Assembly: GCA_903945495.1 (NCBI GenBank)
Contig: CAJAVU010000076.1
Location: 1-61,979 of the forward strand
DNA: 61,979 bases
Reading direction: 5' to 3'
Source of the DNA: an uncultured Flavobacteriales bacterium
GTDB taxonomy: Bacteria > Bacteroidota > Bacteroidia > Flavobacteriales_D > Crocinitomicaceae
The notes beneath the pieces were generated by a model. It saw only the letters and a list, made by a program, of their open reading frames with translations. It did no database searches and was not told the DNA's origin. Both the position numbers and the translations under genes were made by a program. This document shows, one piece after another, positions 51,872 through 61,200 of the stretch. Numbering within the stretch: the first letter of the stretch is position 1; each line of letters opens with the position of its first letter.

Positions 51872-54817
51872 ATGTTCGTAAAATCCCACTATAGCATCAA
51901 ATACGGAATTCTATCTCCGGAAGAACTCATTCACTGGGCGAAAGAGGCGAAGTATACCCAAACTGTTCTGTGTGATATCAATTCGACAACGGCGGCGATG
52001 AGTTATGTGCGAGAAGCGCAACGGAAAGAACATCCTGCAATTGTTGGAATCGACATTCGAAATGGAATGGATTGTTGCTACATATTGATTGCAAAAAATA
52101 ACCGTGGATTGCATGAAGCAAATGAGTTTATGTCAGTGCATTTACATCAACAAATTGATTTTCCAGAAAGAGCGCCGCATTTAGGAAATTGCTATGTCAT
52201 TTATCCGCAAGGAAAAGAACCGAAGAAGTTGTCCGAAAATGAATTCATTGGTGTTCCTGCGAAGAATTTGAATCGCTTAAAAATGCAGAAAGGAAGTATT
52301 CCGTTTCATAAAATGCTAGCCTTTGAATCGATGATTTTCCGCACGAAACGCGACTTTAATACGCATCGTTTGTTGCGAGCGATTGATCAAAATGTCTTGC
52401 TATCGAAATTAGAACCAGCGCAACAGGCAGATGAAAACGAAAAGCTGATTCCGTATGAAACGTTCAAAGAACATTTCGCAGACTTTCCTCAATTGCTTGA
52501 AAACACAAAACGTTTGCTCAGTCACTGTTCGATTCACTTTGAATTTGGCGATGATGCAAAGCCACAGAATTTAGCAACCTACACGGGTAGCAAGGAAGAA
52601 GATTTACAACTCTTGCGACAATTGGCTCAAGAAGGATTGGCGTATCGCTACACCGAACTCACCGAAGAAATCAGCAAGCGCATCGAAATGGAAATTGACA
52701 TTATTGCGCAAAAAGACTATCTCTCCTACTTCTTAATCACCTGGGATTTCACGTCGTATGCACGCTCCAAAGGCTATTTCTATGTCGGTCGAGGAAGTGG
52801 CGCCAATAGTATTATCGCCTATTTACTGCGTATTACCGATGTCGATCCACTCGAATTGGATTTATATTTCGAACGTTTCATTAATCTTTACCGAAAAAAT
52901 CCACCAGATTTCGATATCGATTTCTCGTGGAAAGACCGAGACGACGTGACGCGCTACATTTTTCACCGTTATCCAAATGCGGCCTTGCTTTGCACGTATA
53001 ACACATTTCAATACCGCGCAACTGTGCGTGAATTGGGAAAGGTCTTTGGTTTGCCGAAAACGGAAATTGACATATTGAGTAAGGGGAAATTCAATCCTGA
53101 AAAACTCGATGATTTATCGAAATTAGTTTTGAAATACAGTCATTACATCAAAGGATTGCCTTCGCATTTAAGTGTTCACGCAGGTGGAATTGTCATCAGC
53201 GAGAAACCAATTACGTGGTATTCTGGAACTTTTTTACCGCCAAAAGGCTATGCAACAACTCAATTTTCGATGTTGGAAGCAGAAGATGTGGGCTTGTTTA
53301 AGTTTGATATTTTGAGTCAACGCGGCTTGGGAAAAATTCACGATGCTTTGGAAGTTATCGCTTACAATCAGCCGGAAAATCCAGCGCATGACATTCACGA
53401 TATTTCGTATTTCAAGCACGATGAAAAAATCAAGGAATTGTTGCGCTCTGCTCGTGCGATGGGTTGTTTTTACGTTGAATCGCCCGCAATGCGCATGCTC
53501 ATGGTAAAATTGCAAGTGGATACGTATTTGGGCTTGGTCGCTGCGAGTTCGATTATTCGTCCAGGTGTTGCGCAATCGGGAATGATGCGGGAATATATTT
53601 TGCGTCACCGTTTTCCAGAAAAACGAAAAGAAGCCCACCCTATTCTGCAAGAAATCATGGCAGATACTTACGGAGTAATGGTTTATCAGGAAGATGTAAT
53701 TAAAGTGGCGCATCATTTTGCTGGCTTGTCTTTGGCGGAAGCGGATGTATTGCGACGTGGAATGTCGGGAAAATTTCGTTCACGCGAGGAGTTCAATAAA
53801 GTGCGTGAAACCTTTTTCTCCAATTGCCGCGCAAAAGGATTCCAAGATTCGTTAACAGCCGATATTTGGCGCCAAATTGAAAGTTTCGCTGGCTATGCAT
53901 TTTCCAAAGGTCACTCTGCTTCGTATGCCGTTGAAAGTTATCAAAGTTTGTACTTGAAAGCTTATTATCCTTTGGAATACATGACAGCGACCATCAATAA
54001 TTTTGGAGGTTATTACCGCACAGAAATTTATGTTCACGAAGCACGAACGTGGGGCGCAACCATCGTGGCACCATCACTCAACTTCGGTTCGTATGAATGT
54101 GTATTACACGGAACGAATCTGATTCTTGGATTCATTTTAGTGAGTGGTGTCGAAGGAAAATTGATCCTCTCCATTCTAGACGAACGTGAAAAATATGGCC
54201 CTTTCAAGAACTTTGAAGACTTGATGAAACGCATTTTTGTGCCGCTGGAGCAATTGGTACTCATCATTCGCATTGGCGGTTTGCGTGATTTTCCTGAAAG
54301 CCGAAAAGAATTGTTGTGGAAAGCACATTTGTACCATAATCGCGTGAAGGAAAAAGCACCTGTTCCGCAATTGTTTGAACAAGAACAACGTTCCTTTGAG
54401 TTACCCCAATTAACAGAGCAAACATTGGAATTGGCATTTGAGCAAATGGAACTCTTGGGTTTTCCTCTGTGCAATCCGTTTGATTTATTAGCCAAGCAAG
54501 TACCAACGCACACAAAAGCGCTAGAAATTCATCAGTTTCTTGGTTTACGCATCACGACTTTTGGTTATTTAGTTGCGCTCAAGCAATCACAAACAAATCG
54601 CGGCGACCACATGTATTTCGGGACATTTATTGATCAAGAAGGAAATATTATTGATACGGTTCATTTTCCAGAAGTTGCTCGTAAATATCCGTTTTATGGA
54701 AAAGGCGTTTACCAATTAACCGGTGTTGTTTCGGAAGAATTTGGGTATTACACAATCGAAGTTGGCGAAATGCAGAAGTTGGCGTTTATGGAGGATATAC
54801 GGTTTAGTGATTCGTGA
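51872..54817 (+). CDS. DNA polymerase III alpha subunit, short (error-prone DnaE2-like)
   Basis: A 981-residue C-family polymerase, shorter than replicative DnaE (~1150+). The N-terminal PHP domain (about 1-200) is degenerate: the start SHYSIKYGILSPEELIHWA keeps the outline, but the metal-binding D-H is D-I (LCDINSTTAAMSYV). The palm carries VGRGSGANSIIAYLLRITDVD and the catalytic acids in PPDFDIDFSW (near 348-357). Further motifs are HAGGIVISEKP, RRGMSGKF and GYAFSKGHSASYAVESYQSLYLKAYY. The OB fold is C-terminal (about 890-970). Together with the upstream Y-family polymerase it probably forms a damage-tolerance mutasome. The last codons (SDS, stop) lie inside a heptanucleotide repeat. Confidence 0.9.
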   Translation: MFVKSHYSIKYGILSPEELIHWAKEAKYTQTVLCDINSTTAAMSYVREAQRKEHPAIVGIDIRNGMDCCYILIAKNNRGLHEANEFMSVHLHQQIDFPERAPHLGNCYVIYPQGKEPKKLSENEFIGVPAKNLNRLKMQKGSIPFHKMLAFESMIFRTKRDFNTHRLLRAIDQNVLLSKLEPAQQADENEKLIPYETFKEHFADFPQLLENTKRLLSHCSIHFEFGDDAKPQNLATYTGSKEEDLQLLRQLAQEGLAYRYTELTEEISKRIEMEIDIIAQKDYLSYFLITWDFTSYARSKGYFYVGRGSGANSIIAYLLRITDVDPLELDLYFERFINLYRKNPPDFDIDFSWKDRDDVTRYIFHRYPNAALLCTYNTFQYRATVRELGKVFGLPKTEIDILSKGKFNPEKLDDLSKLVLKYSHYIKGLPSHLSVHAGGIVISEKPITWYSGTFLPPKGYATTQFSMLEAEDVGLFKFDILSQRGLGKIHDALEVIAYNQPENPAHDIHDISYFKHDEKIKELLRSARAMGCFYVESPAMRMLMVKLQVDTYLGLVAASSIIRPGVAQSGMMREYILRHRFPEKRKEAHPILQEIMADTYGVMVYQEDVIKVAHHFAGLSLAEADVLRRGMSGKFRSREEFNKVRETFFSNCRAKGFQDSLTADIWRQIESFAGYAFSKGHSASYAVESYQSLYLKAYYPLEYMTATINNFGGYYRTEIYVHEARTWGATIVAPSLNFGSYECVLHGTNLILGFILVSGVEGKLILSILDEREKYGPFKNFEDLMKRIFVPLEQLVLIIRIGGLRDFPESRKELLWKAHLYHNRVKEKAPVPQLFEQEQRSFELPQLTEQTLELAFEQMELLGFPLCNPFDLLAKQVPTHTKALEIHQFLGLRITTFGYLVALKQSQTNRGDHMYFGTFIDQEGNIIDTVHFPEVARKYPFYGKGVYQLTGVVSEEFGYYTIEVGEMQKLAFMEDIRFSDS

Positions 54818-54862
54818 TTCGTGATTTGTGATTTGTGATTTGTGATTCGTGATTAGTGATTA
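54807..54862. repeat. Heptanucleotide repeat gtgattN, eight copies
   Basis: Eight consecutive seven-base units (gtgattc, gtgattc, gtgattt three times, gtgattc, gtgatta twice). The dnaE stop codon (54815-54817) falls in the second unit. Confidence 0.9.
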
Positions 54863-54870
54863 AGAAATAA

Positions 54871-54912
54871 AATTATGAATTATGAATTATGAATTATGAA
54901 TTATGAATTATG
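54871..54912. repeat. Heptanucleotide repeat aattatg, six copies
   Basis: Six perfect consecutive aattatg units, eight bases after the previous heptamer array, in the gap between the convergent dnaE-like and SpoIIE-type genes. Confidence 0.9.
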
Positions 54913-54922
54913 AATCATCATC

Positions 54923-57055
54923 CTATCGTTTCACCTCAACGAAAAGCATACACACATCATCGACTTGTTCAAGGTTTCCTTTCCACTTATCGAATTGTTC
55001 TTTCATGAATTCTGACTGTTCGGAAACTTTCAGTTCACTTGAGCGAATCAAGAATTCAAGCAAGGCACCTTTTTTCAATTTCTTCGCGTTTTCACCACCA
55101 ATTTGATCAGCATAACCATCAGAGAATAAAACGATGCGATCGCCTTTCATCAATTTAATGCTCACTTGAGAAAACGGCTCTTGTGAAATTGAACGTCCGA
55201 TTGGTCGACGGGTTCCATTTAAACAAAGTAAAGAATGAGAATCGATGTGCAATTTCAAATGAATATTTTCATTCAAAATAGCTTCATCTACCAACGAATT
55301 GCGACGAATAATATAAGCAGAGTGATTCGCTCCTGTAAAGCGTAGCATGTTGTTTTCATGATCTAATTCACAAAAACTCACATCCATCCCATCGTTTACA
55401 GTGGCACTTCCATGATCCAAACTTTCCACCACATGTTGATTCAAAGACTCGACCATTTGACCTGTTGTCGTATGATTTGTTTCGCGTACCACTTTCTCCA
55501 AGGAGTTCATTCCCACCAAAGAAACCATGGCTCCAGGAACACCGTGTCCAGTACAATCTGCCACACCGAAAATCGAACGGTTGTATAAATTATAGGAGAA
55601 ATAGAAATCGCCACTCACGATATCTTTCGGAGCAAAAATCAATTCAAACTGTAAATAATCCGACGATTGCTTCGTGATGTTTGGCAAGGTTGCACGTTGG
55701 ATATATGTTGCGTAATTGATACTATCTATGATTTCTCGGTTCTTTTCCGACAACTCGGTTAAAGCACCCTGAAGCGCGACATTCGAACTTTCAATTTCTT
55801 CGTTTTTCGAGTTCAGCAAGTCATTTGCTTTGCGACGTGATTTATTTGAACGGTACAAAACACCAATTCCAGCTAAAAGAATTAAACCGGCGAGAAAGGC
55901 CAAAGTAAGTAAATTGCGATTTTTCTGTGCCTTCATTTCAAGGCTATCGTTTTTCACTTCTTGCAATTCCTTTTGCGTTTTCAAGTGGTCAATTTCTGCT
56001 TCTTTTTTCTCTGATTCGTACTTCGCTTCTAGGTCCTTCAATAAATTTGCTTGTTCAGCCAAATTCAAGGTATCTTTTAAATCAACATGTAATTTCAGGA
56101 ACACGTATGCATTTTTATAGTCTTGCAATTTAGCATACACATCACTAATTCCACGGTAGCCTGTTACCAACGACAATGAATCGCCTAATTCAATTTTCAA
56201 ATCATTCGACTTTTTGAAATTCAAAATCGACTCATTGTAGAGTTTCATGTCCTGATAGGTCATTCCGATGTTGTGATAATTGAATGACTGCCACAATTTA
56301 TTGTTGCTTTTTTCATTCATCTCCAAGGCTTTAAAAAAATAATCCAAGGCTTTTTTCGGATGTTTCAAGCGGCGCTCAATGTTTCCAAGGTTATTGAAGT
56401 TCCCTGCAATCAATCGTTTATTTCCTAACTTTTCAGCCAAGTCTAAACTCAATTCATAATATTTAATTGCTTCTTGGTAGCGTTCTTGTTCTTTCAAGGC
56501 ATTCCCTAAACTGATGGTCGAGTTTGCAATTCCTAACGAATCATTGATTCCTTTATAAATGGCATACGATTCACGCAGATATTTTTCAGCTGTTTTGTGC
56601 TGATCTAATTTCAAATATCCTGTTCCAATCGCACGTTTAAAAGCTCCAATCGATTTTTTATCCCTTAAGCGAATTGCAATTTTAAGTCCTGAATGAAAGA
56701 GCGAAATTCCTTTTTTAAATTCGTTTAAATCGGTCTGCAGATTCCCTAAACGCAAATAAATTTTAGAAGAAATCAAATAGTTTGAATTATCAATTTTTCC
56801 TTCCAAATTCATCGCCAATGTATCCGCTTTCCCATCCACGTCAAGGGAATCATAGATATAAAACTTCCATAGTTTTAATTCGATCTCTTTCTTTGGATTT
56901 TTTTTCAGATTGGTTGCATACAGTCCTTCAACCTTCGTTTCTAGCGCAGGCGACTCAAGATTGTTTATCTTTTTAGTGAGCTCAGGAAAAAAAAGTTTCT
57001 GAGAATAACTAAAAGTGGTAACAACGAGCAGTATGAATAGTAAAGCAAATCTCAT
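54923..57055 (-). CDS. TPR protein with SpoIIE-type (PP2C) serine phosphatase domain
   Basis: A 710-residue protein from the second ATG (MRFALLFILLVVTTFSYSQ), which gives a proper signal peptide; an ATG seven codons earlier is less likely. About six TPR units (residues 80-345: for example AIKYYELSLDLAEKLGNKRL, YHNIGMTYQDMKLYNESI) precede a membrane helix (LLTLAFLAGLILLAGIGVLY near 383-402) and a coiled coil (about 410-450). The SpoIIE/PP2C domain follows (about 465-710), with metal-binding acids in KDIVSGDFYFSY, VADCTGHGVPGAM and DRIVLFSDGYADQIGG. Periplasmic TPR sensing coupled to cytoplasmic dephosphorylation of an anti-sigma-antagonist-like partner is the usual model; no partner gene is adjacent. 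Confidence 0.92.
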   Translation of the reverse strand: MRFALLFILLVVTTFSYSQKLFFPELTKKINNLESPALETKVEGLYATNLKKNPKKEIELKLWKFYIYDSLDVDGKADTLAMNLEGKIDNSNYLISSKIYLRLGNLQTDLNEFKKGISLFHSGLKIAIRLRDKKSIGAFKRAIGTGYLKLDQHKTAEKYLRESYAIYKGINDSLGIANSTISLGNALKEQERYQEAIKYYELSLDLAEKLGNKRLIAGNFNNLGNIERRLKHPKKALDYFFKALEMNEKSNNKLWQSFNYHNIGMTYQDMKLYNESILNFKKSNDLKIELGDSLSLVTGYRGISDVYAKLQDYKNAYVFLKLHVDLKDTLNLAEQANLLKDLEAKYESEKKEAEIDHLKTQKELQEVKNDSLEMKAQKNRNLLTLAFLAGLILLAGIGVLYRSNKSRRKANDLLNSKNEEIESSNVALQGALTELSEKNREIIDSINYATYIQRATLPNITKQSSDYLQFELIFAPKDIVSGDFYFSYNLYNRSIFGVADCTGHGVPGAMVSLVGMNSLEKVVRETNHTTTGQMVESLNQHVVESLDHGSATVNDGMDVSFCELDHENNMLRFTGANHSAYIIRRNSLVDEAILNENIHLKLHIDSHSLLCLNGTRRPIGRSISQEPFSQVSIKLMKGDRIVLFSDGYADQIGGENAKKLKKGALLEFLIRSSELKVSEQSEFMKEQFDKWKGNLEQVDDVCMLFVEVKR

Positions 57056-57154
57056 AACAGTGTGAAGATAAGGCATTTTTTTTCGTCAGCCTTCAAATTT
57101 GGCTATTTTCTCCATTCAAAATAACAAAGCGTGCAAAAAATTTCGAAATTCAAC

Positions 57155-57162
57155 TATATTTG
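57155..57162 (+). promoter_or_regulatory. tRNA-Leu promoter -7 element
   Basis: TATATTTG is an exact TAnnTTTG match 16 bases before the tRNA-Leu 5' end, identical to the -7 of tRNA-Arg. No clear TTTG lies 20 bases upstream. Confidence 0.65.
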
Positions 57163-57178
57163 CAAGCGCACACACAAT

Positions 57179-57261
57179 GCCCACGTGGTGAAATTGGTAG
57201 ACATGCCATCTTGAGGGGGTGGTGCCTTCCGGGCGTGCTGGTTCGAATCCAGTCGTGGGCA
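57179..57261 (+). tRNA. tRNA-Leu (anticodon GAG)
   Basis: Class II tRNA of 83 bases. The acceptor stem GCCCACG pairs with CGTGGGC. The anticodon stem CCATC/GGTGG carries loop TTGAGGG, giving anticodon GAG (reads CUC/CUU leucine codons). A long variable arm follows (TGCCTTCCGGGCGT region), and the T arm is CTGG-TTCGAAT-CCAG. No CCA is encoded. A terminator hairpin lies directly downstream, and its 3' end is partly duplicated 167 bp further on. Confidence 0.95.
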
Positions 57262-57486
57262 CTCTGATAAAAGCATCTGATCATTAGATCCGGTGCTTTT
57301 TTCGTTTTACGACAATCAAAATGCACATTTTGAATTGGAGAAAAAAAGGGAAAAGTGCCGTATGCGTAGCATAGATGCTTTTATCCACTGCACGTCCCAC
57401 AAATGGTTCTGAAATCCAGTCGTGGGCACTCTGATAAAAGCATCTGATCGTTAGATCTGGTGCTTTTTTCGTTTTACGACAATCAA
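57249..57486. repeat. Direct repeat of the tRNA-Leu 3' end plus terminator
   Basis: The 71 bp at 57249-57319 (last 13 bases of the tRNA, terminator and tail) recur at 57416-57486 with two differences. Weaker homology reaches back to ggttc of the T arm with a two-base insertion. The 96 bp between the copies contains no gene. The remainder of this 324-base gene-free stretch (57487-57585) holds only short degenerate words such as gagcatgga and gagttaga. Confidence 0.9.
57269..57302 (+). terminator. Terminator of tRNA-Leu
   Basis: Arms aaaagca (57269-57275) and tgctttt (57294-57300) plus an inner gatc/gatc pairing form a hairpin ending in a T-run. A second copy of the same hairpin is at about 57436-57469. 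Confidence 0.8.
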
Positions 57487-57585
57487 TAGAACGTGGAGCA
57501 TGGAACATGGAGCATAGAAGATAGAGTTAGAACTTAGAGTTAGGTATTAGAATCGAGATGGATGAGTGATCTCAACTTACAATAC

Positions 57586-58023
57586 TTAAGAGTAAGCAAG
57601 CATTTGTCTGTGAATAACGATTGGTGCATTTCTCGTTTTTCCGTTGTGGTAATAGATGCGGAGTAATTCATAATTCACTGTTAGTGGAAATACATCCTTT
57701 GCTTCGATTCCTTCGTAATACAAGTGATTATTGTTGGGGACTTCATTGTTCGTGTTGGTGATATTAAAATTAAACACATATTCATCGGGATGAACTTCCA
57801 TCGATTGCAAACATCTAACCTTGTACCCCATTCCATCAATATTTAATTCCATTGAATCTACTTTGTAGCCTGGTTGCGCTACTGTAAAATGAACTGAAAA
57901 ACGTTCGCCAGAAGAACAACAAACGCCACCTGCCCAGTTTACAACATCGACATACGCAGAATCTTGCGCTTTCACATACAGCCCGAGAAATACGAAAATT
58001 CCAATTGCTACTAACTTTTTCAT
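57586..58023 (-). CDS. Small exported protein of unknown function
   Basis: A 145-residue protein with a clear signal peptide (KKLVAIGIFVFLGLYVKAQD). The mature part has three cysteines (GGVCCSSGE and RCLQSME) and a beta-rich pattern (SVHFTVAQPGYKVDSMELNIDG). No family recognised. It is a single gene between repeat-bearing intergenic regions. Confidence 0.65.
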   Translation of the reverse strand: MKKLVAIGIFVFLGLYVKAQDSAYVDVVNWAGGVCCSSGERFSVHFTVAQPGYKVDSMELNIDGMGYKVRCLQSMEVHPDEYVFNFNITNTNNEVPNNNHLYYEGIEAKDVFPLTVNYELLRIYYHNGKTRNAPIVIHRQMLAYS

Positions 58024-58142
58024 GTTGAGTGTTACATATTGGAAGGGAAATGGTTCAGCTCAATTGGATTCGTCATTCAGGATTCAGAATTCGTGAATGA
58101 AGGAAATTCGCAAATTATCCGCCGCGGCGGCCTCCTTTCTTA

Positions 58143-58212
58143 TTCAACCCCTTCAGGGTTGTGGAGTTTTTGGTAAAGCTTTTAGTATGGATGTTCAACC
58201 CCTTCAGGGTTG
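58143..58212. repeat. Paired palindromic element, left copy
   Basis: Two 19-bp palindromes TTCAACCCCTTCAGGGTTG (58143-58161 and 58194-58212) are separated by 32 bp. The pair with a related spacer recurs in reverse orientation at 61899-61968, on the other side of the WG-repeat gene. A 12-bp GC palindrome (ccgccgcggcgg, 58119-58130) lies just before it. Confidence 0.9.
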
Positions 58213-58285
58213 GGACAATCTTTGCCCCCTGTCTGCGCTGGAGGCCACGACAGGCATCTCGGCTCTCGGCTCTCGATTCTCGATT

Positions 58286-61200
58286 CTAAAGCCCCAGTTC
58301 CTTATACGTCAACACAACATTCTGATACGTGTTTCCGGGTTGACAAAAAACAATGCCTTCTTCACTAAGGTAGAAATTTTTGCGGTAATCGTTCAGAATG
58401 CTTGCCAGATTGACACAGTTAGCTCCGAAAAGTTGACGCTTGTTAATCTTCGCCGTAAGTAAATCGTCAACGATCTGAATGTAGTTTGATTTACCCATAA
58501 ACAGGTCTTTCAACTCAATGGCAGCATAGGTTGTTTCATTAATGCGGTAAGTGGTGTATTCAGTTTTAATCGATGTATTGCCACTAGTTGAATAACTATT
58601 CTGTACAAAGTTTTGCCAGTAGGTTGTTTTCTTTACACGTTTGACAGACATGTACTTATTGTTGTAAAACACGATGTTCAAGTCCAACTCGCGCAATTCA
58701 TTGATGTGAAAACTTCCATTATCAAAGTAGCGCGTTAAATATTGGTTTTGATTTGCCAAAGCATACCGTGTGGAACGTGTTTCAGCTAATTCCAATAAAT
58801 GGCGATTGTTAATCGTGCGTGAAACGACACTTGAATTATTCAGAAAATAAGTATTCGGATAGTAAACGGTTTTCATCGAAATCGAATTCCCCACCAATTT
58901 CATTAAATCCAAGGTTTCAACAGCGGTTTCTGTGTTCGTATACGGCAAGACAAAATTGAAATGCTTATCAACGATTGCAATTCCCTGGTAACCAAACAAT
59001 AGGTAACCATTGCGGTAAGGATCAATCGAAATGTATTCTGCCTTCAAATCAACAACACCTGTTTCGCGGCGGAAACCAAACCAATGTCCATCCTTCTTCA
59101 AGAAGAAGATACTATCCTTATCAATCACCTGATCATACATTGCTGGAACCAAAATCGTCATGGAAGTATCGAGAATCCCAAACTTTTTATCGGTAGCAAA
59201 GAAGGCCAAATTCGCACGGTTAAAATTGAACGGAAAATCCACCACTTTTGAAAAGAGACTCTCCCCTTTTCCATTGACTAAGTTCCAATCCGTTACCCCA
59301 TAATTTAAACTACTCGTCAAGGCTCCCCAATACGCATCTTTCGTTGCCTTGCCGTTCATCTGCATTGGTTTGATTTCATAATAATTCGGTTCGACCAAGG
59401 TTGCGCCAGTTGAAAAATCATACGCGCCCCAACGCAAATTTTTCAGTTGAATCGCGACGTAATTCTGGTTAGCATCATACGTCTTCGCATTTTTTATACG
59501 GTTGAGGAATTTCCCCGCTTCCAAACCTGGCACCGTTCCAGCAGCATACAGGTTAAAGTCATTGCCATTGCGCACGAGATAAATCGAATTGCGAATGTTT
59601 GCGATTAAGTCACCATTTGCAACAGCTTTGCCATCTTTTCGCACCAAGATTTGAGATCCGAGCGACATCACTGGTAATGGGAACAGAAGAAACGTTGAAT
59701 CTACTTTCTTAAATACGTGTTCATCTTCGAAATACACTTCACCATCCTTGATTGCAAAAAATGCTCGTCCATCCAAAAATGTTCCTCTGTAGGTTGGCTT
59801 CACCCGTTGCCCATTCATCGCTGATTTAAGAGAAGGAATAATCGCTGAACAGTTTGAAATCATTTCGCTGAAGTTCAAATCTAAAAGCGTCCATAGGCTG
59901 TCTTTTCGCATTTGAATGAATCCTGATTGATCCATGCGCACCTCATCGTATTCGATTGGTAAGAGTTGTTTTCCCTTCCAAGAATACACACCATTTTTCC
60001 CGTCTTTCTCAACAATCCAATTGTACATCGGACAGCTTCCATCTGCTCGTTCAATCTTACAATCTTGTGCTTTCGAATACTGAAAAGGCATTACGATTTC
60101 ACCTTTGGCATTCAAACCTCCAAACTTTCCTTCAGCATTTTGCAGGACAAACATGCGATCCTTTTCATCGGGACAATTGTAATAACTCGATTGAAAATGT
60201 TCACTCCAATTGCGCATGGTGCTTTTGAAGATGACTGCTAAATCTGAATTGTAAATCGTCAACTCACCTGTAGTAGAGAATGAATGCGCATACTTCATGG
60301 TCCAGAAATAGGATTTTCCGTCCAACTCTAATCGATACACTTGATGAAATTGGGGCACAATGCGCTCACCTGTTTTATAATTCAACAAGCCATAGTAATG
60401 AGTTTTACGTCCTTTCTTTTCGCCTGTATAACGCTCATCTTTCTTGAATTCTGTTATGACAACGATGCTCGAATCCAAGATTACTTTTTTGGGTGAATCC
60501 TCTCGTTCTGAGTAGAAATAAGCTGCGTTTGGCGAGGCAAATCCACGCTCATTGAACATCGCAAAGGGATAGTTTGAATGAATGGGTACTTCTTCCAAGT
60601 CTTGATTCAAGATACCGAAGATTGGTCGAATGGTCTTTTTACCTTGGACTATTTTTTTGGTCGAATACACATGATAATTCCCTAAAAATGTCAAATCAGC
60701 ATAAACCTTGGAATGCTTGCCTGTTGCAACGTTCAACAACTCTTTACCCTTCGGCAATTTGCAAACCGCATAGGTTCCAATTGGTTCGCAGCCTTGAGCA
60801 TACACCGTATTTAAGTAAATATCATCGTAGGGCTCGGAACTTAGTTTTCGTCCTTTCGCATCGTAAAGTGTAGCCTTACCTTCTGTTTCATAGGTTATAA
60901 AACAATAGGTCCATGTGTCGCAACCCACGCGAATTCGTTCATGCTGAAAGTCATGAAATTTTTCCTTAATAATTTTATTGCCTAATGTATCAATTAGATA
61001 AGCACCCGAAGTATCGTAGGCAATAATATAGTTCGATGCATCATAGTTCGTTTCATCAGAATTGTCCAACTGATGGATATGCCTATACGTTGGCGGGAAC
61101 AACAAACGATGATCTTCATTCATGAGTCCAACCAATCCATCTTTTTTTAGGTGATAATACGTTCGATTCACAAAAGGATACACATCAATTTCATCGTAGG

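Noticed and set aside
57380-57430. Second tRNA-Leu gene
   Set aside because: Only the T-arm/acceptor 3' part is similar, with a two-base insertion in the T loop. No D arm, anticodon arm or matching 5' acceptor strand is present.
57284-57508. Minus-strand frame of 74 codons across the tRNA-Leu repeat region
   Set aside because: It is made from the terminator copies and the duplicated tRNA 3' end read in reverse, so it is a product of the repeat, not a gene.
58097-58462. Plus-strand open frame of 121 codons over the palindromic repeats
   Set aside because: It is composed of repeat sequence and the antisense of the WG-repeat gene's 3' end, has no recognisable motifs, and its composition is unlike that of neighbouring genes.
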